From Prosthecochloris ethylica (GTDB lineage: Bacteria > Bacteroidota > Chlorobiia > Chlorobiales > Chlorobiaceae), in NCBI RefSeq assembly GCF_015234275.1, contig NZ_JADGII010000026.1: a stretch of DNA of 18,474 nucleotides; one strand, written 5' to 3'. Below are positions 9,501 through 16,381 of the stretch, piece after piece. The notes beneath the pieces were generated by a model. The model saw only the letters and a program-made list of their open reading frames with translations. It had not been told where the DNA came from and did no database searches. The position numbers and the translations under genes are program-made. Position 1 is the stretch's first letter; each line of letters starts with the position of its first letter.

Positions 9501-10777
9501 GAGTCGAAGCCGATGTAGCCGAATACGCGGTGTTCCGCTACGAGTGGAATGACAAGCAACGATTTGATATCTTGGTCTTTGAGGATATTCTGCAGTGCTT
9601 TTTCGTTGTCAGGGATGCTGTCTGTATCCGGAATATGGATCGTCTCGTTGGCAATGATTTTCCTGAGCCACCATGGAGAGATATTTGCCGGTATGCCCTT
9701 GAGTTTGTCAATCTGGGGCTCGATACCATCTGCACACCACTCATGGGTGTTGTCCATGAGGGTATTGTTATCGTAAAACTGGAACACGTAGCTTCTGTCG
9801 GCATGGACATGGGTACCGATCAGTTGCAGGATGTCATTGAGAGCATCGTCGATTTCGGTCAGCGCAAGACTGATGAAACGTTTGGACATGGTCGCGATCA
9901 GCCGTTCGAATTCAATTCGCTGCCTCTGGTACGTTTCAGACTCTTTTTTCGACGAATAGTCGATAATGTAGCCTTCGTAATGTGTCACCGCTCCTTCCTC
10001 GTCGCGGTGGATGACGGTATGATCGTAAACCCATAACGGCGAGCCATCGGCTTTCAGCAGACGGTATTCCTGCTCGAATGAGGTGATATCCGTGCTGCGG
10101 CTGTAATACTCTACTTCGCTGACGATGAAGTCCCTGTCATCCGGGTGGATGATGTCGGTATAGCGGATGCTGCTGTTTTGCAGCTGTTCAGGGGGGTAGC
10201 CGAGCAGTTCCCTGATATTTGGCGACACGTACTCCACAGGCCATTCTGGAGCGTTGGCCCAGCGGAATACCGATACCGGGCCGCGGAAGAAAAGCTTCCT
10301 TTCACGTTCCAGCTGCTGTTCGGCAGTTTTGCGGTCCGTGATATCCTGGTGGGAGCCGACCATCCTCAGCGGTCGATCGTGCGCATCCCATTCAAACACT
10401 TTTCCCCGGTCAAGCACCCAGATCCAGGACCCGTTTTTATGGCGCATGCGTACCTCGGTTTCGTAGTACTGTGTCGCTCCGTCAAAATGTCTGTCGAGAA
10501 GGGCGTTCGAGCGTTTCAGGTCGTCTGGATGACAGAGCCTGTTCCAGAGCTCAATGGTTGCGGGGGTCAGTTCCTCGAGGGTGTGGCCGGTAATCTCCGC
10601 CCATCGCTCGTTGATCGTGAGTGTACCGGTCCTGATGTTCCAGTCCCAGTAGCCGGCATTGGTGCCGTCGATGACCATGGAAAGCCGCCGGTTGTTTTCC
10701 ATGAGCCGCTCGTTTTCTTTTTTCAGCTCATGAAGTTCACTGTACAGCGCGGGGGGGGATTGCTTTTCGGGAGGCAT
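6566..10777 (-). CDS. Large multi-sensor hybrid histidine kinase (PAS-PAS-GAF-GAF-PAS-PAS-PAS-HisKA-HATPase-REC)
   Basis: About 1403 aa from the ATG at 10777. After a short coiled coil (LHELKKENERLMENNRRL) come PAS1 (33-149), PAS2 (162-277), GAF1 (293-454), GAF2 (467-620), PAS3 (629-744), PAS4 (751-870) and PAS5 (886-1004). Most PAS domains end in a DITDR/DMTER-type tail, so they are PAC-containing signal modules. HisKA has His1034 in AGGVAHDFNNIL. The HATPase N-box is VVINLCTNAYQAMDGG, and G1 is DTGQGM. The receiver (about 1277-1397) has VVDDEE, Asp1329 in VITDLTMPDMNG, and LQKP. No membrane segment is seen, so sensing is probably cytoplasmic. In the G2 box the usual GTGLGLS reads GTDLGLS (Asp1218). 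The frame continues upstream to a TTG at 10861, but the ATG is preferred although its AGGG lies only 3 bases away. It is coupled to the CheY-like gene. Confidence 0.93.
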   Translation of the reverse strand: MPPEKQSPPALYSELHELKKENERLMENNRRLSMVIDGTNAGYWDWNIRTGTLTINERWAEITGHTLEELTPATIELWNRLCHPDDLKRSNALLDRHFDGATQYYETEVRMRHKNGSWIWVLDRGKVFEWDAHDRPLRMVGSHQDITDRKTAEQQLERERKLFFRGPVSVFRWANAPEWPVEYVSPNIRELLGYPPEQLQNSSIRYTDIIHPDDRDFIVSEVEYYSRSTDITSFEQEYRLLKADGSPLWVYDHTVIHRDEEGAVTHYEGYIIDYSSKKESETYQRQRIEFERLIATMSKRFISLALTEIDDALNDILQLIGTHVHADRSYVFQFYDNNTLMDNTHEWCADGIEPQIDKLKGIPANISPWWLRKIIANETIHIPDTDSIPDNEKALQNILKDQDIKSLLVIPLVAEHRVFGYIGFDSVRQHRSWHPETISVLQLAGGVIAGALCRKQTEHLLEAELDLALKLSASTSLQQTLQLCLETAIAISHMDCGGIYMMNPFDNSMELAVHQGLSDSFIRASQFYTADDPRLELVNSGTPVYTSMTSRSTSGAALQQEGIAREEGLKALAILPVKYKGEVIACLNIASHSLNHVPETSRKGVESIISHIGAAILQARHEEQVNETKQNLETLFDTIDDYLFIVDDRGRIIETNQTVYRNLHYRPGELHGKHVLDVHPPEQHETAQRNIEAMLGGTGACCMVPLQTKKGELIPVETRITRGVWNHQPVLFGISRDMTERHKAEKALRESEQRFRELTDLLPQPVFECDTDTTISYANKTALELFGYTQSDLERGLSAFDLVLPERREALNKTRRQLLQGSQRETREFLAMKKNRETFPAVLYATPIMHDDRITGFRGALFDLTQHRKTEQAQRETELKKRIIEKYRNMLHNIPGIVYTKDADGQIDFLLSPKVESMTGYRAEEIGLLKDGWLSLIHPENRKEYSRASAIMEKKPAPMMLTYRIVTKQGREKWFEDRTAPLYTSDRTYSGCDGLIIDITERIVAETEKQELEQQLRQSQRMETIGTLAGGVAHDFNNILMPIMGYAEMLELHIPPDSPESEFASEIRKAAERARHLVEQILTFSRMDESTQCTLNLATVIREALKLLRPSIPSSIAIETDIAPDIEPVMADASQMHQVVINLCTNAYQAMDGGKGTLKITLNTSVPPPGIRQQHPSLDKTPYVTLKVSDTGQGMDSKTVERVFEPFFTTKPVNKGTDLGLSVVHGIISQHNGIITVESTPGKGSVFSIFLPPCSRQPAGRDNARVSPVTLEQQAQGRLLVVDDEEANVNLLSAMLQKAGYTITPATSPAMALACIRQHPDELDLVITDLTMPDMNGIVLASEIHEVRHDLPVLLITGHGDDEALKESARQDNIEQVLQKPVSFTLLQKTITSILAKQNHHRA

Positions 10778-10896
10778 GTGCCCTGTTTCATTTCGCTTTG
10801 GTTTCTGAATAAGCCATTGATGGATAGCAATACAGCGGCAGCATGGTGCCTGGCGGGACAATGACCATATAAAAACATACGAACTCGAATCGGATT

Positions 10897-10902
10897 ATTA
10901 TA
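10897..10902 (-). promoter_or_regulatory. Candidate -10 for the giant kinase operon
   Basis: TATAAT on the minus strand lies 120 bases before the preferred kinase ATG and 36 before the alternative TTG. The -35 region at the right distance is poor (TGTATA-like). The divergent gap 10862-11051 must also hold the alaS promoter, for which I see no convincing match. Confidence 0.4.
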
Positions 10903-10952
10903 GTTCAGGAGTGGGTTGTATACAGGGAAATGTATAAATGAGCTGTTTCTCC

Positions 10953-10979
10953 TGCCCTCGGGAAATCCAGGGCAATTTT
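10953..10979 (+). promoter_or_regulatory. Hairpin with short U-run in the alaS leader
   Basis: TGCCCT (10953-10958) pairs with AGGGCA (10969-10974) around a GGGAAAT-like loop and is followed by ATTTTG. It lies about 75 bases before the alaS start codon. It could be an attenuator or a leader structure, but the stem is short and the U-run is only four bases. Confidence 0.3.
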
Positions 10980-11051
10980 GTTACATTACGCAAACCAAAT
11001 TCAGGGGGCTTGCCGGCCGCCTCTCCATGACGATAAAAACATGTTACAGGG

Positions 11052-13715
11052 ATGAAATCCAGAGATATTCGACAGTCCTTTCTGGACTTTTTTGCCGCAA
11101 AAGGTCATCACATCGTTCGTTCTGCACCGGTTATCCCGGCTGACGATCCGACTCTCCTGTTTACGAATGCAGGCATGAACCAGTTCAAGGACGTGTTTCT
11201 CGACAAGGGCACTCGTCCCTACTCCAGGGCTGCCGACACCCAGAAGTGTATCAGGGCTTCAGGCAAGCACAACGATCTGGAAGATGTCGGCCGTGATACC
11301 TACCATCACACGTTTTTCGAGATGCTCGGCAACTGGTCCTTCGGCGACTATTACAAGAAAGAGGCTATCGGGTGGGCCTGGGAACTGCTGACCGATGTCT
11401 GGAAACTGCCGAAAGAGCGCCTGTACGCCACGGTCTACCATGACGATGACGAGAGTTTCGATATCTGGCGTCGTGAAACCGATATCGATCCTTCCCATAT
11501 TCTCCGGTTCGGTGACAAGGATAATTTCTGGGAAATGGGGGAAACCGGTCCCTGCGGCCCCTGCTCCGAGATTCATATCGATCTGACCGACGACCTGTCC
11601 GGCGGAGAGCTGGTCAATGCCGATGATTACCGGGTGATCGAGTTGTGGAACCTTGTTTTTATCCAGTCAGACCGCCAGCCGGACGGCTCACTCGTTCCTC
11701 TCCCCAACTGCCATGTCGATACCGGCATGGGGTTCGAGCGCATCACCGCGGTTCTGCAGGGCTGTCAGTCAAACTATGATTCAGATATTTTCAGCCCTCT
11801 TTTCAATGCCATTACCGAATTGACCGGTGTGACCTACGAGGCATCGCTCGATGGAGAGCGGGATGTTGCCATGCGTGTCATCGCGGACCACGCCAGGGCG
11901 CTGGCATTTGCCATAACCGACGGGGCCATGCCGGGAAATGAAGGCCGGGGGTACGTGCTGCGCCGTATTCTGCGCCGCGCACTTCGCTATGCGCGTAAGC
12001 TCGACTGCCGCAAGCCGCTCCTGTACAAGCTGGTCGGCGTGATTGCCGAGACCATGGGAGATGTGTTCCCGGAGCTGAAACAGCAGTATGCAACCGTCGA
12101 AAAAATCATCAGGTCCGAAGAGGAGAGTTTTCTTCTTACCCTGGACAGGGGAATGGATATTTTTGCCGATATCGTCTCGTCCCTCAAGTCATCCGGAGAG
12201 ACCGTCATATCTGGACACGATGCGTTCAGGCTGTATGATACCTATGGCTTTCCGGTGGACCTGACACGCCTGATGGCCGAAGAGGAGGGGATCGGGATTG
12301 ACGAGGATGGTTTCGAGGCCTGTATGCACCAACAGAAAGAGCGTGCCCGCAGCGACCGGAGGAGAAAACAGCAGGGGCAGCAGAAGAGCGGCACCTGGCA
12401 GTGGCTTGGTGACGAGCGTTCCCATTCCGTCTTCTGCGGGTACACGGAACTCGAGGCTGACAGTTGCATCCAGGCGGTCAACTGTTCCGGTGATTCCCTG
12501 CAGCTTGTGCTCCTCCGGACGCCGTTTTATGCTGAAAGTGGTGGCCAGGTCGGAGATCGCGGTGTGATCACCTCGTCACGGTACCGCTTTGTTGTCGAGG
12601 ATACGCAGAAAGACGGTGATATGATCGTACATGTAATCGGGGCTGTCAGGGATGTGGAGACCGGTCAGTCTGTCGCTCTTGCAGACGTGGAGTTCGAGCG
12701 GTCTCAGCTTGAGGTTCACGCTGCAGTTGACGAGGACCGCCGCAGGGATACGGAGCGAAACCACACCGCGACGCATCTCCTTCATTCAGCTCTCAGGAGC
12801 GTGCTCGGCGATCACGTCCAGCAGAAGGGGTCCCTGGTGACTCCCGAACGCCTGCGTTTCGATTTCAGCCACTTCGAAAAAGTGACCGTTCGCCAGCTTT
12901 CGGAGGTCGAGCGGCTGGTCAACGAGGAAATCCGTGAAGCCAGAGGGCTGGTCGAAAAGAGCGGGGTTCCTTACGAAGAAGCGCTGGAGATGGGTGCGCT
13001 TGCGTTTTTCGGAGATAAATATGCAGACCAGGTGCGCGTTGTCGAGGTGCCCGGAGTATCGATCGAGCTTTGTGGAGGTACTCATGTGAGCAATATCGGC
13101 AGGATCGGGCTCTTCAAGATTACCGGCGAGTCATCCGTGGCTGCCGGCATCAGGCGTATCGAGGCCGTGACCGGCAGAGCTGCCGAAGAGCTGATGTGGA
13201 ATGAATATCAGGAACTGCAGCAGGTCCGCGAGCTTCTGAAGGCGAAACAGGATGAAGGCGTCGCGGCTAGGGTCCGTGACCTGATCGATGAAAAGAAAGC
13301 CCTGAGCCGTGAACTCGAGGAAGTCCAGCTTTCCGTCCTGCTTGACAGGGCCCTTGCCGAGCTCAGGCAGGCCGAAGAGGTCGAGGGGTGCCGCATATTG
13401 ACCATGAACGTCGGCCAGGCATCCTCTTCTGAACTCAAGAATCTCGGCCAGTACCTGCATGACAGAATCGGATGCGGAGCGGGCCTTCTTGCCTCCGAGT
13501 CGGAGGGCAAGGTTTCCCTTGTGGCTTTCGCAGGGGACGAGGCGATGAAGAAATTCGGCATCAATGCCGGAGATCTTGTCAAAAAAGCGGCCCGCGAAGT
13601 CCAGGGCGGCGGCGGCGGGAAACCGGGATTCGCAACTGCCGGGGGCAGGAATGCCGCCGGTCTCCCGAAAGCTTTTGCAATCTTCGAGGCTTCGGTGAAG
13701 GAGCTCGTTCAGTAA
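11052..13715 (+). CDS. alaS: Alanine--tRNA ligase
   Basis: 887 aa, full length for bacterial AlaRS. It charges tRNA-Ala and clears mischarged Ser or Gly. The conserved N-terminus SRDIRQSFLDFFAAKGH starts at the chosen ATG, and PTLLFTNAGMNQFKDVFL and the HHTFFEMLGNWSFGDYYKKEA region mark the class II catalytic core. The editing domain carries the zinc-site motifs HTATH (His571, His575) and CGGTH (Cys674, His678). A helical linker (about 715-770) leads to the C-Ala domain, which ends in GGGGGKPGFATAGGRN. A weak AGGG directly abuts the start codon, so translation initiation is not strongly Shine-Dalgarno driven. A ferredoxin-like gene follows 14 bases after the stop and is probably cotranscribed. 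No truncation or frameshift seen. Confidence 0.97.
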   Translation: MKSRDIRQSFLDFFAAKGHHIVRSAPVIPADDPTLLFTNAGMNQFKDVFLDKGTRPYSRAADTQKCIRASGKHNDLEDVGRDTYHHTFFEMLGNWSFGDYYKKEAIGWAWELLTDVWKLPKERLYATVYHDDDESFDIWRRETDIDPSHILRFGDKDNFWEMGETGPCGPCSEIHIDLTDDLSGGELVNADDYRVIELWNLVFIQSDRQPDGSLVPLPNCHVDTGMGFERITAVLQGCQSNYDSDIFSPLFNAITELTGVTYEASLDGERDVAMRVIADHARALAFAITDGAMPGNEGRGYVLRRILRRALRYARKLDCRKPLLYKLVGVIAETMGDVFPELKQQYATVEKIIRSEEESFLLTLDRGMDIFADIVSSLKSSGETVISGHDAFRLYDTYGFPVDLTRLMAEEEGIGIDEDGFEACMHQQKERARSDRRRKQQGQQKSGTWQWLGDERSHSVFCGYTELEADSCIQAVNCSGDSLQLVLLRTPFYAESGGQVGDRGVITSSRYRFVVEDTQKDGDMIVHVIGAVRDVETGQSVALADVEFERSQLEVHAAVDEDRRRDTERNHTATHLLHSALRSVLGDHVQQKGSLVTPERLRFDFSHFEKVTVRQLSEVERLVNEEIREARGLVEKSGVPYEEALEMGALAFFGDKYADQVRVVEVPGVSIELCGGTHVSNIGRIGLFKITGESSVAAGIRRIEAVTGRAAEELMWNEYQELQQVRELLKAKQDEGVAARVRDLIDEKKALSRELEEVQLSVLLDRALAELRQAEEVEGCRILTMNVGQASSSELKNLGQYLHDRIGCGAGLLASESEGKVSLVAFAGDEAMKKFGINAGDLVKKAAREVQGGGGGKPGFATAGGRNAAGLPKAFAIFEASVKELVQ

Positions 13716-13729
13716 ACGAAGAGAGAACT

Positions 13730-14236
13730 ATGCTGGTCTTTGATTGTTTTTTCGGTCGCTGCGAAAAACCCTCCTGCGATGGATGCCTGCTGAAACCTGT
13801 ACGCTCGCTGAGGGTGATGCTGAAATCCCGTTCCATGGGCGATTTTGAAGAGGACGTTCCGCAAACCGATGAGGCCTGGAAGAAAGAGGTCGAAAAGGTC
13901 CTTGCCGGCAAGTCCGCTCATACCAAGCCCCAGGCATCGGGAAAACGAAAAAAGCGCCTGCTCGTTCCCAGGGAGGAGATCCCCTGGTATCCCACCATCA
14001 ATCCTGACCTCTGCAACGGCTGTGCCGACTGCAAGGTGCTCTGCAAGCCCGGCGTCTTCGAGCCCGGCCCCCCCGATCCCGAAGGCATCCACCGCCCGAA
14101 GTTCCTGGTCGCCCACCCCTACAAGTGTATCGTGCTCTGCGACCGCTGCGTCCCGATCTGCACCTCCGGCGCAATCAAGCTTCCGCCGAAAGAGGATTTC
14201 GAGAAGTACGTGGAGTACGTGGACGACAACGCCTGA
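13730..14236 (+). CDS. Two-cluster [4Fe-4S] ferredoxin-like protein with extra N-terminal cysteine cluster
   Basis: 168 aa from the ATG at 13730, 14 bases after alaS. The C-terminal half is a dicluster ferredoxin domain. Cluster I ligands are Cys95, Cys98, Cys101 and Cys105 (CNGCADCKVLC); cluster II ligands are Cys133, Cys137, Cys140 and Cys144 (CIVLCDRC...C), where the first gap has three residues instead of the usual two. Ahead of it lie a lysine-rich linker (about 60-80) and an N-terminal motif with Cys6, Cys11, Cys16 and Cys19, which could bind a further metal centre. It is cytoplasmic, with no export signal. It probably carries electrons or is a subunit of a redox complex, but no partner enzyme is adjacent. 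The frame is open further upstream inside alaS, but codons there are a shadow of alaS. The 3' half is notably GC-rich. Confidence 0.85.
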   Translation: MLVFDCFFGRCEKPSCDGCLLKPVRSLRVMLKSRSMGDFEEDVPQTDEAWKKEVEKVLAGKSAHTKPQASGKRKKRLLVPREEIPWYPTINPDLCNGCADCKVLCKPGVFEPGPPDPEGIHRPKFLVAHPYKCIVLCDRCVPICTSGAIKLPPKEDFEKYVEYVDDNA

Positions 14237-14290
14237 TGCACCGGCGATCATGGACGAAAAAGGAGGGACGTTGGTTATTAACTGTACTAA

Positions 14291-14319
14291 TTCATGTAGC
14301 CCAAAGCGGTATCGATAAT
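14291..14319 (+). promoter_or_regulatory. Weak candidate promoter for the 596-aa gene
   Basis: TTCATG (14291-14296), a 17-base spacer and GATAAT (14314-14319) give a start near 14327 and a leader of about 70 bases. The -35 matches only half of the consensus. The 162-base gap after the ferredoxin-like gene suggests the next gene has its own promoter. Confidence 0.3.
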
Positions 14320-14398
14320 ACAATATCTTTCCATAGGCGGGGACAAGGTGATCGCATAACCGGCAGCTCATCTGACACAACACTCACTGACTCGATCT

Positions 14399-16189
14399 AT
14401 GCCTCCTGAAAAACATCCACGGGAATGGAAACGATTTCTTGCTTCATCCGGCAGGACGAAACCCGGCAGGACGAAAGGAAGAATTCCTGATACTGTATTG
14501 AAAACCTCTGTCCGCAGGCCATTTAGACCCCGGAAATTTACGAGGAAGGTGCTGGAGAGCATTTTCTTGAGGTACCTTCGCAACAATCCGAAAGTCATGC
14601 GGAGTCTTCTGTGGAGCAACAGCCAGAGAGGATGGTATGTCAAATCTCTTGTGGGTAACGGCAAGTACTGGAGATCATATCTGCGATGGCCGGCTTCTGT
14701 CAAGAACGAGCTCAAGGAACTGTTTATTGATCATGCCCTTCATCCCGAGAGCAGGATGGTTTCCGTCGACCCGACGAAGACATCGTTTTCATTCGATGAG
14801 ATTCGCAAGTTCTATCTCGCTTCAGTGGCTCATTCGCTGTACCTCGACATCTTTTCCCTCGTTCCGTGGAAACTCAGGATGTTTGATGAAAGCCAGTTGC
14901 GCTGGCTCCTCGACGGCCGGTACTTCGCCTTCAACTTCGCGCTGGATATCGACAGGCAACAACTGCCTGACGCAATTTCGAAATACGGTTTCGGATATGT
15001 GGAACGCATGAGAACCGAGGTCGACCCGTGGGGCTATTATGCGATTGCCACACCAGCCCTGCCCGGTGATCCGGCACTCCTGTTCTCAAAACTTGCCGGA
15101 CTCGGCACGAACAGGTCGACGACGATGCAGGGGGCAATTTCGATCGTTTCCCGGTGGTGTCAGGAGCATCTTGCACATGGTTCTACAGCCTATACCTGGG
15201 GCGGAGGAATGTTGCACGGCAGTTCATGGATCGACCAGCTCTACCCATCGAGCGAGGTCATGTTTCTGGGGGAAATGGAACCGGCATTCATCGACGGATT
15301 TCGCCAGAAACTCGATACGGCCTATATCTCTCCCTGTCTTCCGTCGGGAGTAACCGTTGACGATCTGGTCGATTCCGGGGGAGTTTTAGCCGATCCTGCA
15401 ATGGGAAGCCTTGACGCACAGGGAACCCTTCAGTTCCCATCGAGGATCGGATTCATGAAGCACTGTACCTACGGCGGATGCCAGAGTACGGGGGGATTGC
15501 TGCATTGGCTGTTCAAATGCCTGAACATTCCGGCACGGCAATACAGCTGTTTTCTCGGGGATGTGGTGGCTGGCAACTACCCAGGAATATTTCACAAAGG
15601 TATCGAGGTATCCGTCGGCCAGCCGGAAACCCTTGTGGTCTCGCACAGCGATCACTTCTATCAGGGCATGCACATCTACCATCCCGACCTGCCCGACGGC
15701 GGCTATCTGGCGAGCTTGCTTGATCCGCATATTGATCCGATCAAGGTTTTTCTGCCGAAAAATTTTCAGGAGTGGTGGTTGCCTCCCTACAACAGCAGTT
15801 CAGCTTCCCAAGATCCAGCACTCTACGGCAAAAAGCAGAACGAACTCTACCAATCGCAATTTCTCATGATCGGCGCGACCGGCGCATTCAGCAGCTTCGT
15901 GATCGACTTCTGGAAAGCCTATGAACAGGCAGGTCGATCTCTTGGGGCCATGGATACCGATACGATTCCCTGGATGGTTCTGCTCAAGAAGCTCTCGATG
16001 CCCGCAAACGTCCTCGCCGGAGTTCTGGGCCTTGCTGAAGCGAACATCCTTTCACGGATCGGCGACATCGAAAACGGCATCAATACACTATGGGGGACAA
16101 CGCTCTCGGCATACGAAGCAGGGTTTATGCAATGGGATCAGAACCTTTATCAAAGCAAGATCAGGACGACTCTCTGGTCGAAACCATAG
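14399..16189 (+). CDS. Unrecognised 596-aa protein with a transglutaminase-like Cys-His-Asp signature
   Basis: I cannot name the family. The N-terminal 55 residues are basic and rich in Arg/Lys/Pro, with a five-residue duplication (GRTKP/GRTKG). Residues 57-330 are mixed alpha/beta with many aromatics. Near residue 357 comes CTYGGCQSTGGLLHWLF, followed by CLNIPARQYSCF, then IFHKGIEVSV and SHSDHFYQ. This order resembles a transglutaminase/peptidase core: nucleophile Cys361 before a helix ending in IPAR, His399 in a strand like HxWVEV, and Asp418. The gaps of 38 and 19 residues fit such folds. The C-terminal 110 residues look helical (SFVIDFWKAYEQAG, NVLAGVLGLAEANIL). There is no signal peptide. 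No clear Shine-Dalgarno sequence precedes the ATG, so the start is only moderately secure. A peptidase, amidase or acyl-transfer role is inference; a non-catalytic relic is possible. Confidence 0.8.
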   Translation: MPPEKHPREWKRFLASSGRTKPGRTKGRIPDTVLKTSVRRPFRPRKFTRKVLESIFLRYLRNNPKVMRSLLWSNSQRGWYVKSLVGNGKYWRSYLRWPASVKNELKELFIDHALHPESRMVSVDPTKTSFSFDEIRKFYLASVAHSLYLDIFSLVPWKLRMFDESQLRWLLDGRYFAFNFALDIDRQQLPDAISKYGFGYVERMRTEVDPWGYYAIATPALPGDPALLFSKLAGLGTNRSTTMQGAISIVSRWCQEHLAHGSTAYTWGGGMLHGSSWIDQLYPSSEVMFLGEMEPAFIDGFRQKLDTAYISPCLPSGVTVDDLVDSGGVLADPAMGSLDAQGTLQFPSRIGFMKHCTYGGCQSTGGLLHWLFKCLNIPARQYSCFLGDVVAGNYPGIFHKGIEVSVGQPETLVVSHSDHFYQGMHIYHPDLPDGGYLASLLDPHIDPIKVFLPKNFQEWWLPPYNSSSASQDPALYGKKQNELYQSQFLMIGATGAFSSFVIDFWKAYEQAGRSLGAMDTDTIPWMVLLKKLSMPANVLAGVLGLAEANILSRIGDIENGINTLWGTTLSAYEAGFMQWDQNLYQSKIRTTLWSKP

Positions 16190-16338
16190 GGGAGGCGTTT
16201 TGCACGTGCACAGAGGAAATGGCGGGATACCGGTTATGAACTGCACGAATTTTCCTTCTGATCCCCTCTCATTTGTGACCGATGTGAAAATTATTGGGCT
16301 GTTATTGTTGTTTGAGAGTGCTGAGCGGATATCTTGTG

Positions 16339-16357
16339 GCACGTATGTGCTTTTTTT
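16339..16357 (+). promoter_or_regulatory. Short hairpin plus T7 just upstream of the flavoprotein gene
   Basis: GCAC-GTAT-GTGC followed by seven T lies 24 bases before the start codon of the flavoprotein. A 4-bp stem is marginal for termination. If it works, it would end read-through from the 596-aa gene or attenuate the flavoprotein gene, because there is little room for a promoter after it. Confidence 0.3.
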
Positions 16358-16381
16358 CTTCACTTATCATGAACAACAACG

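Noticed and set aside
10778..10861. N-terminal extension of the giant kinase to a TTG start (adds CCRC motif)
   Set aside because: Rare start codon, no ribosome-binding site, and the added residues do not resemble a domain; the ATG at 10777 precedes the coiled coil and PAS1.
13472..13729. Longer start for the ferredoxin-like protein within alaS
   Set aside because: Those codons overlap the conserved C-Ala domain of alaS in another frame; the ATG at 13730 gives a clean start 14 bases after the alaS stop.
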